Shown here: positions 8,572 through 16,556 of the stretch, piece by piece | Numbering within the stretch: position 1 is the stretch's first letter | Layout: each line of letters opens with the position of its first letter | NCBI RefSeq assembly: GCF_004358325.1 | Contig: NZ_CP037940.1 | Location: 1,488,001-1,552,000 of the forward strand | Reading direction: 5' to 3' | DNA length: 64,000 nucleotides | DNA from: Periweissella cryptocerci | GTDB lineage: Bacteria; Bacillota; Bacilli; Lactobacillales; Lactobacillaceae | Notes under the pieces: generated by a model | Seen by the model: the letters and a program-made list of their open reading frames with translations, nothing else | Database searches by the model: none | What the model was told of the DNA's origin: nothing | Translations under genes and position numbers: made by a program

Positions 8572-9285
8572 TTAATCTTCCTTTTCAGCGTTACGTAAGA
8601 AGTAACCAACCCCACGACGGGTAACTAACCACACTGGGTGGCTTGGGTTATCTTCAATCTTTTCACGTAAACGACGAACTGTTACATCGACAGTCCGTAC
8701 ATCACCGAAGTAGTCATAACCCCATACCGTTTGTAATAAGTGTTCTCGCGTCATCACTTGACCAATGTGTTGGGCCAAATAATGTAACAATTCAAATTCA
8801 CGGTGTGTCAATTCGATATCGTCACCGCGCTTTGAAACCATGTATGCTTCTGGGTGAATAATCAAATCACCAATGGCAATATCGGTATTGGTTTCATCAC
8901 CGTCAGTATTAGCAGCTGGCGTATTCGCTTGGCGACGCAAGTTAGCCTTTACCCGCGCAACTAATTCACTATTAGAAAATGGCTTCGTAACGTAATCATC
9001 GGCACCCATTTCAAGGCCAACAACCTTGTCGATTTCAGAGTCCTTGGCTGACACCATTATAACTGGCACCGTAGACTTGGCCCGGATTTGTCGTAAGACT
9101 TCCTTACCTTCGATTTCGGGGAGCATTTGATCTAATAGTACTAAGTCGGGCTTTTCTTCTTCAAAGACTTCCAATGCTTCGGCACCATCATAGGCGGTCA
9201 CAACATCGAAATTTTCCTTGGTTAATGTGAATTTGATAATATCTGAAATTGGTCGTTCATCGTCGACCACCAAAATTTTACTCAT
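8572..9285 (-). CDS. walR: Response regulator WalR (OmpR family)
   Basis: 237 residues from the ATG at 9285 ([10 protein letters not shown]), with AAGGA 10 nt upstream. The receiver domain carries the acidic pair D8/D9, phospho-acceptor Asp52 ([10 protein letters not shown]), the switch Ser/Thr region MVSAKDS and Lys in [13 protein letters not shown] winged-helix DNA-binding domain follows from about 135 ([16 protein letters not shown] and [16 protein letters not shown]). It is the essential regulator of peptidoglycan hydrolase genes and first gene of the walRK operon. Confidence 0.98.
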   Translation of the reverse strand: MSKILVVDDERPISDIIKFTLTKENFDVVTAYDGAEALEVFEEEKPDLVLLDQMLPEIEGKEVLRQIRAKSTVPVIMVSAKDSEIDKVVGLEMGADDYVTKPFSNSELVARVKANLRRQANTPAANTDGDETNTDIAIGDLIIHPEAYMVSKRGDDIELTHREFELLHYLAQHIGQVMTREHLLQTVWGYDYFGDVRTVDVTVRRLREKIEDNPSHPVWLVTRRGVGYFLRNAEKED

Positions 9286-9414
9286 TGTACAGTAGTCCTT
9301 CCACAAGCGGTATTTGCTTGTTCCTGAATTTTTTCGTTAATTTATGCTAAATTGGCGTGTGCTTAATTTAATCCCGCCGTGTTGCTTGTATCCATTTAGG
9401 TATACATTGCCTAA

Positions 9415-9420
9415 ATTATA
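9415..9420 (-). promoter_or_regulatory. Probable walR promoter, extended -10 box
   Basis: On the minus strand TGGTATAAT gives a perfect -10 with an upstream TG extension, about 125 bp before the walR start. No good -35 is seen at 17 bp, as is common for extended -10 promoters. The rest of 9286-9722 shows no convincing gene. Confidence 0.5.
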
Positions 9421-9722
9421 CCATATTTCGCGTTTTCTCGTGTGATGGATAATTTTATGGGCTTAGCCGAAAAAACGCTATTCCCAATTGGAAACGGCGT
9501 CAGTACTAAGCTAAATTATTGCAAAAATTTGAAGGTGAAAAATTTAAAGGCACCATAAACCATGAATGTACCATCACCGCTACAACGAAAAAGCTCAACA
9601 GTGGCGCGATTGTATCGCTCAACCTCCTCATTTGTATACTTTCAAGCTTCCGAATTAATATCACGAATTGGTCTTGTTACTTCGTGCCAGAAAATTTATT
9701 TCGGCAAAAATAACTAAAATGC

Positions 9723-9751
9723 TTGCATCCCCTTTGTGGACATGGTAAGAT
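9723..9751 (+). promoter_or_regulatory. Promoter of the first tRNA-Lys gene
   Basis: TTGCAT, a 17-bp spacer and TAAGAT precede the tRNA by about 30 bp. An inverted repeat (TTGTTG and CAACAA) lies between the -10 and the mature 5' end, and is also present in the second copy. Confidence 0.7.
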
Positions 9752-9782
9752 ATTTGTTGTCGTTAAGACAGCAACAATATAT

Positions 9783-9855
9783 GGACAGCTAGCTCAGCTG
9801 GCAGAGCAACGGACTCTTAATCCGTGGGTCCAGGGTTCGATCCCCTGGCTGTCCA
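9783..9855 (+). tRNA. tRNA-Lys (anticodon CUU), copy 1
   Basis: A 73-nt cloverleaf can be drawn fully: acceptor GGACAGC/GCTGTCC plus discriminator A, D arm GCTC/GAGC, anticodon stem ACGGA/TCCGT with loop CTCTTAA (anticodon CTT), and T arm CAGGG-TTCGATC-CCCTG. CCA is not fully encoded. The same 73 bases recur at 19200, with promoter, terminator and downstream flank also duplicated. Confidence 0.97.
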
Positions 9856-9877
9856 TCAGAGAAACTTTAGTTTCAAA

Positions 9878-9920
9878 AAGTGGTACAAGGTTGATACATC
9901 AATCTTGTACCACTTTTTTT
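9878..9920 (+). terminator. Terminator of tRNA-Lys copy 1
   Basis: A 12-bp perfect stem AAGTGGTACAAG/CTTGTACCACTT is followed by a T-run. Confidence 0.9.
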
Positions 9921-10032
9921 GCATTTAATCGCATAGAATTGGATAAAATACCACAAACTGTCATCTAAAAGTCGTGCTACCAATTGCGTACATATTTTCC
10001 AGATAGTCGGGAATGCCCTCTAAACATAATAA

Positions 10033-10069
10033 AAGAAGGTGCCAACAATACACTTGCTAGCACCTTCTT
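10033..10069 (-). terminator. Hairpin, weak terminator candidate
   Basis: A 10-bp perfect stem AAGAAGGTGC/GCACCTTCTT is followed on the minus strand by TTTATT. It could end transcription from the small membrane-protein gene at 10307, but the distance is about 240 bp. The rest of 9921-10306 shows nothing convincing. Confidence 0.45.
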
Positions 10070-10306
10070 ACGAATCACCAAAACTTTTCACGACTGAATC
10101 CACTTTTAGCATTTGCTACCTCCTAGCTCTGTTACTAGTTTTCGAATTTTTTCGTGTAACTATTTGTAAAGGTCAAATGTTTGATTTTCGTCTATTTACG
10201 TTACTGATTAAAAACGTGTGTCTTTGAAAAATGCTCGAAGATGATTACACCCGCATCTAGCATTTCTAGTGCTTCATAGAACGCTTTAGCTATAAATCCA
10301 ATTTCC

Positions 10307-10474
10307 TTATTTTTTACGTTTTACGCAAAAAATAGTGATAGCCGCAATTACTGTCACGACGGGATAAGCAAACAATACAGGGCTGTAATAGTTTGAATCC
10401 CATGATGCAGTAATAAAGAAAACTTGAGCGATGATAAAAATTATAAATAGTGTTTCTTCAATGTAGTTTTTCAC
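10307..10474 (-). CDS. Small two-helix membrane protein, function unknown
   Basis: 55 residues, starting at a GTG at 10474 with GGAGG 5-6 nt upstream; the longer frame to 10504 lacks a ribosome site. Two hydrophobic segments (ETLFIIFIIAQVFFI and SPVLFAYPVVTVIAAITIF) and a basic KRKK tail predict a hairpin in the membrane. It is transcribed alone toward the tRNA-Lys gene. The good ribosome site and amphipathic layout suggest a real gene, but no family is recognised. Confidence 0.5.
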   Translation of the reverse strand: MKNYIEETLFIIFIIAQVFFITASWDSNYYSPVLFAYPVVTVIAAITIFCVKRKK

Positions 10475-10731
10475 GATTCCCTCCAAAAACATACCAATCA
10501 GCACCCAATCGGAAATGCCAATGTATAAATGAATGCTGTTTTGCTAGCTAGTAACAAAGTCAACTGAAGTCTCGTTATTGCTTTAATTCCTTTCACTCAT
10601 AGCGCCACTTTTGTTTCACATTCGCAAAACTATAAAACAATGTCATTTATTTTTGTTCGTGAATCATCGAACTTATTCTTAAGAAACAAAGTAACCGTTC
10701 AAGAAATCTATCACGCCCTTTCAATTAATTG

Positions 10732-10762
10732 CAAAAAAAATAAGCAATCCGCAGATTACTTA
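10732..10762 (-). terminator. Terminator of the TetR gene at 10833
   Basis: On the minus strand AAGTAATC-TGCG-GATTGCTT is followed by eight T. Confidence 0.75.
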
Positions 10763-10809
10763 CACGTTTTCCCATCAAACTAATCGCATAATTCAAATCC
10801 TCAAAACTT

Positions 10810-10825
10810 TGTTTCACGCGAAACG
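10810..10825. other. parS-like site (14 of 16)
   Basis: TGTTTCACGCGAAACG differs at two positions from the parS sequence at 30342. It lies just past the 3' end of the TetR gene. ParB tolerates some changes, but the central mismatch makes this the weakest of the three candidates. Confidence 0.35.
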
Positions 10826-10832
10826 TTCCTAC

Positions 10833-11426
10833 TTACCCCAAATTAGCCCACACCCCACTGCGATTAATTTGGATAATTTCATTAGCAATCTGTTCTGGCG
10901 TTGAGGTAGCTTGTTCATCAATAAACCAGTAGCGGATGACCCCCAGCATTGCGGCGACTTGATAGTGCAAAACAATCTTCATGTGCTTAGTATCAACATC
11001 GTTACCGCCAGCTTTTAAGCTTGATTCAATCACCTGATAAAACCATTCTGCAAAATCATGTTCAAACGACAAGTCGCCATTCTGACTAAGCATCACGGCC
11101 ATAAACCGGCGTTGTGAATACAAGTAGGTCAGAATCATAATTAAGTCTGTCGTTGGCAAATCAAATTTACCATTTTTCTCAGAAAAATAATATTTGTTCG
11201 CGAATCTACTTTGCAACTCTTCAAAATCAGCAAATATTTGTCGTTCTTTCTGTTCAATCAAATCCATTTTATCTTGGAAATGCCGATAAAACGTCCCGCG
11301 ATTCACTTGTGCTTTTTCCGTAATATCCCGGATCGTAATTTTTTCAAAATCTTTTTCGGCTACTAAATCTAACAGTGTATTTAGTAGCAACTCCCGCGTT
11401 TGTTGGGTTTTATGTTCATATACCAT
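10833..11426 (-). CDS. TetR family transcriptional regulator
   Basis: 197 residues, ATG at 11426 with GAGGA 6 nt upstream. The N-terminal helix-turn-helix (about 25-47, ITIRDITEKAQVNRGTFYRHFQDKMDLIEQ) is typical of the family. The C-terminal ligand domain resembles TetR proteins with a PF14278-type tail, often partners of YhgE/Pip-like exporters. It is divergent from just such a gene (11631). Its 5' leader is a run of 8-bp tandem repeats ending directly at the Shine-Dalgarno, and a perfect palindrome lies between the two genes. Confidence 0.92.
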   Translation of the reverse strand: MVYEHKTQQTRELLLNTLLDLVAEKDFEKITIRDITEKAQVNRGTFYRHFQDKMDLIEQKERQIFADFEELQSRFANKYYFSEKNGKFDLPTTDLIMILTYLYSQRRFMAVMLSQNGDLSFEHDFAEWFYQVIESSLKAGGNDVDTKHMKIVLHYQVAAMLGVIRYWFIDEQATSTPEQIANEIIQINRSGVWANLG

Positions 11427-11436
11427 TTATTTTCCT

Positions 11437-11499
11437 CATTTTTACATTTTTACATTTTTACATTTTTACATTTTTACATTTTTACATTTTTACATTTTT
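11437..11499. repeat. Octanucleotide tandem repeat (about 8 copies) in the tetR leader
   Basis: CATTTTTA (TGTAAAAA on the tetR strand) is repeated about eight times without interruption, ending 6-10 bp before the TetR start codon, where the last unit merges into the GAGGA ribosome site. Copy number could change by slippage and alter leader length or mRNA access. Confidence 0.9.
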
Positions 11500-11514
11500 C
11501 AACAGTTCGGCCAA

Positions 11515-11536
11515 TTGTGTTGAAAATGCAACACAA
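11515..11536. promoter_or_regulatory. Palindromic operator between tetR and the YhgE-like gene
   Basis: TTGTGTTG-AAAATG-CAACACAA is a perfect 8-6-8 palindrome, typical in size for a TetR-family operator, placed about 95 bp before the exporter start and 90 bp before tetR. Confidence 0.65.
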
Positions 11537-11630
11537 CGTTCAATATTGATGATTGTGGCTTTGATCTTTTTACATTAATCTAAGTATATCAAAAACAGAC
11601 ACACTGTTGCATATTGAAAAGAGGTTAACT

Positions 11631-12764
11631 ATGTTGAAGAATAAATTTTGGGGATTAGCAATTATTGCGGGCGTCATCGCTTCATTATTATTGGTTGTAG
11701 CCCAAATCCCGGCTACCCACACTACCGTCAAAAACTTACCATTAGCCGTTGTTAATGAAGATAACGGGCCTGTCAGTGCCACCATGGTTACCAAGCTCGA
11801 AAATTTCACAACAACCGGTGGTAAAAATGCCACTACCATTAAGTGGACAACTGTTAAATCTACTAAAGTGCTTAAAAAAGCAATGGATCACCAAAAATAC
11901 TATGGTGCCTTAATCATTAAATCTGGATTTTCAGCTGATGTTGCCACTTTAGCGACTAAAAAGCCCACGCAACCAACAGTAAATATCGTGATTAATCAAG
12001 GTAAGAACGCCACGATTGCTACCGCCGTCACAACACTATTTAATAAACTGCTGACTAGCTTTAACACTGCCATCGCCACGCAAGTGCTGGCTAGCTTTAC
12101 TGCTCAAAATCAAGCTGTCCCAGCTACCATCGCTACTAATTTGCTACAACCAATCAAAGCTACGACAATTGTTTCACATGAAACATCGGCTAAGCCAACA
12201 GCCGCCGCGAGTTTTTTCCAACCTCTTTGGATAGGAAGTTTACTCGCTGGTGTGATGCTCTTCTTGGCCGGTAGAGAATTTGGTTGGCACAATTCACGTA
12301 AGCGATTCTACGCTACTGGATTACAAGTTATTATCGCTGGCGTTACTGCACTTATCCTCGGTTTCTCAACTACGAGTTTCACCACTTGGATTATGGATTA
12401 CCACTACGATAACTATCTAACATTAGCTTTGTATGCCTCATTAGCCGCATTTGCTTTCATCAACCTAGTTCTCGGGGTTCTCTCATGGACAGGTATGGCC
12501 GGTATTCCGCTGTTTGCCTTGATGATGCTCTTCGCCCTCCCCATCTTGCAACTGGCGCCTGAAATGTTGACATACTTCTATAAATCTTGGGTTTATCCTT
12601 GGTTGCCAATGCGTTTCTTATTAGATGGCACTCGTGGGATTATCTACTATCACGCTAGTTTCTGGACGCACACCACGGTTGGCTTGATTTGGGTGATGTT
12701 GTCCGGTCTACTCCTCCTCGTTTTGAAAAATTTGATGCCTAAATCTAAAAATAAACTCGCTTAA
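11631..12764 (+). CDS. YhgE/Pip-type (DUF3533-like, ABC-2-fold) membrane protein
   Basis: 377 residues from the ATG at 11631, with GAGG 7 nt upstream. One N-terminal membrane helix (about 5-25) is followed by a roughly 170-residue Thr/Ala/Lys-rich extracellular region and then five to six C-terminal helices (from about residue 208), the layout of YhgE/Pip and SNG1/DUF3533 proteins. These resemble one half of ABC-2 exporters and are often drug- or envelope-stress-related. It is shorter than full-length YhgE (700+ residues), lacking the long coiled domain. Control by the divergent TetR is inferred from the palindrome between them. Confidence 0.8.
   Translation: MLKNKFWGLAIIAGVIASLLLVVAQIPATHTTVKNLPLAVVNEDNGPVSATMVTKLENFTTTGGKNATTIKWTTVKSTKVLKKAMDHQKYYGALIIKSGFSADVATLATKKPTQPTVNIVINQGKNATIATAVTTLFNKLLTSFNTAIATQVLASFTAQNQAVPATIATNLLQPIKATTIVSHETSAKPTAAASFFQPLWIGSLLAGVMLFLAGREFGWHNSRKRFYATGLQVIIAGVTALILGFSTTSFTTWIMDYHYDNYLTLALYASLAAFAFINLVLGVLSWTGMAGIPLFALMMLFALPILQLAPEMLTYFYKSWVYPWLPMRFLLDGTRGIIYYHASFWTHTTVGLIWVMLSGLLLLVLKNLMPKSKNKLA
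12170..12185. other. parS-like site (15 of 16) inside the YhgE-like gene
   Basis: TGTTTCACATGAAACA differs from the parS sequence at 30342 by a single central base. Several B. subtilis parS sites lie inside genes, so the location is no objection. Confidence 0.5.
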
Positions 12765-12768
12765 ATAA

Positions 12769-12812
12769 CAAATCCCCCGTTACCAATTAATTTTGGCAGC
12801 GGGGGATTTTTA
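12769..12812. terminator. Bidirectional terminator
   Basis: AAATCCCCCGTTACCA and GCGGGGGATTTTT form a strong stem between convergent genes ending at 12764 and 12826. Confidence 0.85.
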
Positions 12813-12825
12813 ACTATTTATCCTT

Positions 12826-13740
12826 CTAACTAATATTACCTGAACGTTGATAGAATACACGTTTGGAAAAGCCCATTCCATCCTTAATTTTTTTACCGTT
12901 AACGACAGTTTGATCCTTAGTGACTTTCACAATGTTGACCTTGCCGTCTTTTAAATACGACATTTGTTTCAGTTGGAACGTTTCAACCGCTTTACTATCT
13001 TTATCCTCGGCCGTAATTGTCGTTAATTTACCGCTCGTTTTAAACTTAGTAATTTTAAAACTATATTCGTCGAGTTTTGTTGAATTTTTAGTGGTGTAGT
13101 AGAAAGATAATTTTTTGAGTTTCTTATCGATTACAAAGAATTTACCACTTGCTGTACCTTTATTGAAGTAATCATCCCCATACGTTTTGCCAGCGAAATA
13201 TTTCTTGTTAGCCTTCTTTTGATTTCCTATTGTAAAATTTACCGGCTCTTTTAATGTACTTGCAAGAGGATACCAGTCTTTACTAATATCATCAACTGAT
13301 GACCAGCGGTCGATTTCGAGGCCGTACAACTTATCCCCAAGATGACTAATACTGATAGAATCCTCTCCATTAGCATATTTATTACCTTTTTTCAGCCAAT
13401 CCTTGATTACTACCGTTTTTGTCTTCTTATTATAGCTAACTGCCACGCCAGTCTTGGTACTGATTTTGGAAATTATCCCCTTACCTTGAGGCGTGTTAAC
13501 AATCACTTTGGCAGAGCGTTTGCCAATCACGACTTTGTTAACTGATTGCGTTGATTCGTTAAAATAGTACAACGTCTTACGGAATTGCTTAGGTACTTCC
13601 TGCTTATAAGACTTAATCGTTTTAGCCGAATATGTTTTGTACTTTGGCTTAAATTTTGGTATCGAACTAGCACTTACTGATCCGGCTGCGATACCTAATG
13701 TAACTAGTACACTCGCAATAATAATCCCTAATTTCTTCAT
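12826..13740 (-). CDS. Secreted Lys/Thr-rich protein, function unknown
   Basis: 304 residues from the ATG at 13740 (GGGAGAG 7 nt upstream; an ATG two codons earlier is too close to the ribosome site). A signal peptide (MKKLGIIIASVLVTLGIAAG, likely cleaved near SVSA-SS) leads into a strongly basic, beta-rich protein with many KK, KT and YK pairs. It has no cysteines apparent and no LPXTG or membrane anchor at the C-terminus, so release or charge-based wall binding is likely. No known domain is recognised. It is transcribed alone, between two terminators. Confidence 0.75.
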   Translation of the reverse strand: MKKLGIIIASVLVTLGIAAGSVSASSIPKFKPKYKTYSAKTIKSYKQEVPKQFRKTLYYFNESTQSVNKVVIGKRSAKVIVNTPQGKGIISKISTKTGVAVSYNKKTKTVVIKDWLKKGNKYANGEDSISISHLGDKLYGLEIDRWSSVDDISKDWYPLASTLKEPVNFTIGNQKKANKKYFAGKTYGDDYFNKGTASGKFFVIDKKLKKLSFYYTTKNSTKLDEYSFKITKFKTSGKLTTITAEDKDSKAVETFQLKQMSYLKDGKVNIVKVTKDQTVVNGKKIKDGMGFSKRVFYQRSGNIS

Positions 13741-13846
13741 TTCCATTCTCTCCCGCCGAATATAGTTAATGTTTTCACAATGTAACGTTGATTAGAATTT
13801 TATCATAATCTCTTCACTAATCCTAGCGCGTTTTTTATTCCGGCAC

Positions 13847-13879
13847 AAAAAAACTCGGCCACTTCACGGTCGAGTTTTT
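13847..13879. terminator. Terminator after the ABC-2 permease gene (bidirectional)
   Basis: AAAAACTCG and CGAGTTTTT flank an inner GCC/GGT pairing; the permease gene ends at 13885. Confidence 0.8.
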
Positions 13880-13884
13880 CCTTA

Positions 13885-14664
13885 TCAATTTTTCTTATTA
13901 TAAGCGAGCAACGTCAATGGTGCCATCACTACTACAATCACGATACCAATTCCGAGTACTAACCAGTCTTCATGACCCCAAACGCCCTTATCAAGTAACG
14001 AACGTATGGCACTAATCATATGCGTTAGTGGGTTGATATTCGCAATCACTTGCAGCCAGTTTGGTAATGATTTAATTGGTACAAAGGCTGATGACAAGAA
14101 CGTCATCCCCATCGTTACCAACATTGAGAAGCTTTGGAGTAATGCGGCACTCTTCAATACCAAACCTAATAATGCAAAAATCCAGCTGATTGCCCAACCA
14201 GAGAAAATTGCTAATCCGGCGGCTATGATGACATGACCAATACCACCATCTGGTCGCCAACCAAGTGCTAACCCAGTTAGGATTGAAGCGGTTACCGCAA
14301 TAACTAGGCGTAAAATATCAGCAAATAATTGCCCAGCCAATGGTGCAATGTGTGCGATTGGTAACGATTTGAAACGGTCAAAGACCCCAGTGTCCAAGTC
14401 TTCCCGAATTTGTGAACCTGAACCAGAAGCAGCATTCAAGACAGCTTGCATGAGTACCCCAGGAACAATTACGGGCAAGTAAGCTGAAATATTTCCAGAA
14501 ATCGCGCCACCAAAAATGTAGGTGAACATGACCATAAAGACAATTGGAATAATAATTACATCCGCCAAGCGTTCTGGGTTGTGCAGTGTTTTAAGTAAGT
14601 TACGGTATGCCAAAGTCCCGATGTTAGCAAATACATTAGGCTTACGCATTGTAGTTTCTTGCAT
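13885..14664 (-). CDS. ABC-2 type exporter permease (DrrB-like)
   Basis: 259 residues, ATG at 14664 with GAGGA 7 nt upstream. Six hydrophobic segments fit the ABC-2 fold, and the conserved C-terminal signature (SSAFVPIKSLPNWLQVIANINPLTH) is typical of DrrB/NodJ-type permeases. It is cotranscribed with the ATPase gene ending 43 bp upstream and should form a drug or lipid exporter with it. Expression is predicted to be under the divergent MarR regulator. Confidence 0.93.
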   Translation of the reverse strand: MQETTMRKPNVFANIGTLAYRNLLKTLHNPERLADVIIIPIVFMVMFTYIFGGAISGNISAYLPVIVPGVLMQAVLNAASGSGSQIREDLDTGVFDRFKSLPIAHIAPLAGQLFADILRLVIAVTASILTGLALGWRPDGGIGHVIIAAGLAIFSGWAISWIFALLGLVLKSAALLQSFSMLVTMGMTFLSSAFVPIKSLPNWLQVIANINPLTHMISAIRSLLDKGVWGHEDWLVLGIGIVIVVVMAPLTLLAYNKKN

Positions 14665-14707
14665 GATTTTATCCTCTTTTATATGTTGGTAATTACCGAT
14701 TTTTTAA

Positions 14708-15652
14708 TTAGTTTTTTCCCACCGTCAATGCGAAGAATACGTCATCCATTGATGGTTTTTGCACAGAGATGTTTTCGATATCAATCTGTTTTGTCGTTAA
14801 TTCGTTGAAAATTGGCGTCAACAACTTAGGATTTTCTAACTGCGCTGATAATTCGTTGTTCTTCGCCTTAATTTCAACGTCAGTGTGCAAAATATTTTCG
14901 ATTATTTCTTTAGCAATTGTAATTTGCGTATCATTGGCTACTTGGACTTTCAATGAAGAACCCCCAACGGAATCTTTTAATTCATCAGGCGTCCCCAAGC
15001 TAACGAGCTTACCATGATCAATAACAGCAATTCGATCGGCTAATTCATCGGCTTCTTCCAAATATTGTGTCGTCAAAACGACCGTTGATCCCTTGGCAAC
15101 TAAATCTCGAATGGTGTCCCACATTTGGGTACGTGTGCGTGGATCTAAGCCGGTGGTTGGTTCATCAAGAAACACTAATTGTGGCCGTGCTATCAAGCTA
15201 ACTGCCAAATCCAAACGGCGCCGCATCCCACCAGAGAATGCTGAAATTGCCTTATCAGCCGAATCAATTAATGAAAATTCTGCCAATAAATCTTGCGTAC
15301 GTTGCTTAGCTTCTTTACGTGACAACCCATTCAACCGTGAGAAAATCATTAAATTTTCCCGTGCCGAAATATCTTCATCAACTGAAGCATATTGGCCAGT
15401 CAAACCAAACATCGAACGAACTGTGGCACTTTCCTTGAACGCATCGTGGCCGAAGATTTTAACTTCACCACTCGTAGCGTTTAGCAACGTAGTAATCATC
15501 CGTAACGTGGTTGTCTTCCCAGCTCCATTAGGTCCGAGTAAGCCGAATACTTCGCCCTTCCTTACTTCAAATGAAACGTTATCAACTGCGACTTTATCAT
15601 CAAATTTCTTCGTTAAATTTTTAATTTCAATTGCATTTTCTACTGTCATCAT
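14708..15652 (-). CDS. ABC exporter ATPase (DrrA-like, daunorubicin-resistance type)
   Basis: 314 residues. Walker A GPNGAGKT (about 40-47), signature SGGMRRRLDLA (about 143), Walker B LVFLDEPTTGLD (about 163) and the H-loop region replaced by TTQYLEEAD as in DrrA-type ATPases. The C-terminal DUF4162-like extension ends DDVFFALTVG, also typical. Tandem ATGs at 15652/15649 follow AGAGG. It heads the two-gene exporter operon, divergent from a MarR gene, with promoter and operators overlapping. Confidence 0.95.
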   Translation of the reverse strand: MMTVENAIEIKNLTKKFDDKVAVDNVSFEVRKGEVFGLLGPNGAGKTTTLRMITTLLNATSGEVKIFGHDAFKESATVRSMFGLTGQYASVDEDISARENLMIFSRLNGLSRKEAKQRTQDLLAEFSLIDSADKAISAFSGGMRRRLDLAVSLIARPQLVFLDEPTTGLDPRTRTQMWDTIRDLVAKGSTVVLTTQYLEEADELADRIAVIDHGKLVSLGTPDELKDSVGGSSLKVQVANDTQITIAKEIIENILHTDVEIKAKNNELSAQLENPKLLTPIFNELTTKQIDIENISVQKPSMDDVFFALTVGKN

Positions 15653-15680
15653 CGTGCCTCTTGTTTTTAAATTTCGATTA

Positions 15681-15790
15681 ATCAGGTGTCCTGATGTTTT
15701 ATATACTAAGGGTACCTGATTATAATGTCAACATTTTTATTCAGGTACCCTGTTGTTTAGTTTGAATAAATGGACAGGTTCCCTTATAAT
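15681..15790. promoter_or_regulatory. Divergent promoters with four MarR-type operator sites
   Basis: Leftward promoter: TTGACA (15726-15731), 17-bp spacer, TAGTAT (15703-15708). Rightward promoter: TTGAAT (15762-15767), 17-bp spacer, TATAAT (15785-15790). The motif AGGTNNCCTG or a close variant occurs four times: TCAGGTGTCCTGA (15682), GGGTACCTGA (15711), TCAGGTACCCTG (15741) and ACAGGTTCCC (15774). Sites two and four lie inside the two promoter spacers, so bound repressor would block both directions. Confidence 0.8.
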
Positions 15791-15810
15791 AATCCTTGGA
15801 GGGACTTGCT

Positions 15811-16329
15811 ATGAGTACACTTTATGAGCGCCAACAATTAATTGATAAATTTTTTCAAGTAGGCATGTTAACCCACTTAACTACACCACATGGCCGGGGG
15901 CAAAATGCCCTGCGTGGCCAAGGTAAAATTTTGCTGGTCCTATCAGATCATAACAACATTTCACAAAAAGAATTATCTGAATACCTGGGCATGACGCCCC
16001 AATCGACTGCGGAATTTGTCACAAAATTAGTCAAAAAAGGCTTGGTTGCCAAAAACAAATCCCCTGAAGATGGGCGAATTTCCTTAATTACATTAACTGA
16101 CGCTGGGCGCGCTAACATTACAGACCTAGAACAGGATATCCCAAGCGGTCTCCAATACCTCACCGATGAGGAAGAAGCTCAATTACTTACGCTCCTAACT
16201 AAACTGGTTGAGGGTATGCGCGCTGACTTTGATAACGCTGACCAATCTAATGGTGTCTTCGCCTCTGTCCAACGGAAGATGGCGGAACACATGATTAATG
16301 AGCATTTACCTAAAAATGACAAAGATTAA
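15811..16329 (+). CDS. MarR family transcriptional regulator
   Basis: 172 residues from the ATG at 15811; GGAGGG lies 7 nt upstream, and the longer start at 15796 is inside that site. Winged-helix motifs NISQKELSEYLGMTPQSTAEFVTKLVKKGLV and the DGR wing (SPEDGRISLITLTDAGR) are diagnostic. It is divergent from the ABC exporter operon, and repeated operators in both promoters predict autoregulation and repression of the exporter, relieved by a drug-like ligand. Confidence 0.95.
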   Translation: MSTLYERQQLIDKFFQVGMLTHLTTPHGRGQNALRGQGKILLVLSDHNNISQKELSEYLGMTPQSTAEFVTKLVKKGLVAKNKSPEDGRISLITLTDAGRANITDLEQDIPSGLQYLTDEEEAQLLTLLTKLVEGMRADFDNADQSNGVFASVQRKMAEHMINEHLPKNDKD

Positions 16330-16342
16330 CTAAAAATAGCGC

Positions 16343-16556
16343 AAAAAAAGGCTGGGACATAAATTGTCCAGCCCCGCAAAGTAAGCTGGCTTTCCCCTTA
16401 TTGTAGTAAGGTGGAAATCCGGCTTATTAACGTGGGACAAAAGGCTGTAACCGTTGATATAACTCACTTAATTCATCATCACGCTCGCTATCGCTGACGA
16501 ATTAAGTTTCATTAGATCAAGGTTGCAGATCGCCTTTTGTCCCACTTCTTTTTTAT
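16343..16556. repeat. IS1182-ended hairpin repeat (MITE-like), longest copy
   Basis: Ends AAAAAAAGGCTGGGACATAA and (complement) AAAAAGAAGTGGGACAAAA match those of the IS1182-type element at 24174. Inside, a second pair of hairpin arms (AAGCTGG...AATCCGGCTTATT) and CGTGGGACAAAAGGCTGTAACC/GGTTGCAGATCGCCTTTTG give a multi-stem structure. It fills the whole gap between the MarR stop and the next gene's stop at 16557. Confidence 0.75.

Noticed and set aside
9519..9713. 64-codon plus-strand ORF between walR and tRNA-Lys
   Set aside because: No ribosome site and random-like composition; probably intergenic.
11437..11499. CRISPR array
   Set aside because: Direct 8-bp repeats without spacers; no cas genes and no spaced repeats of CRISPR size anywhere in the window.
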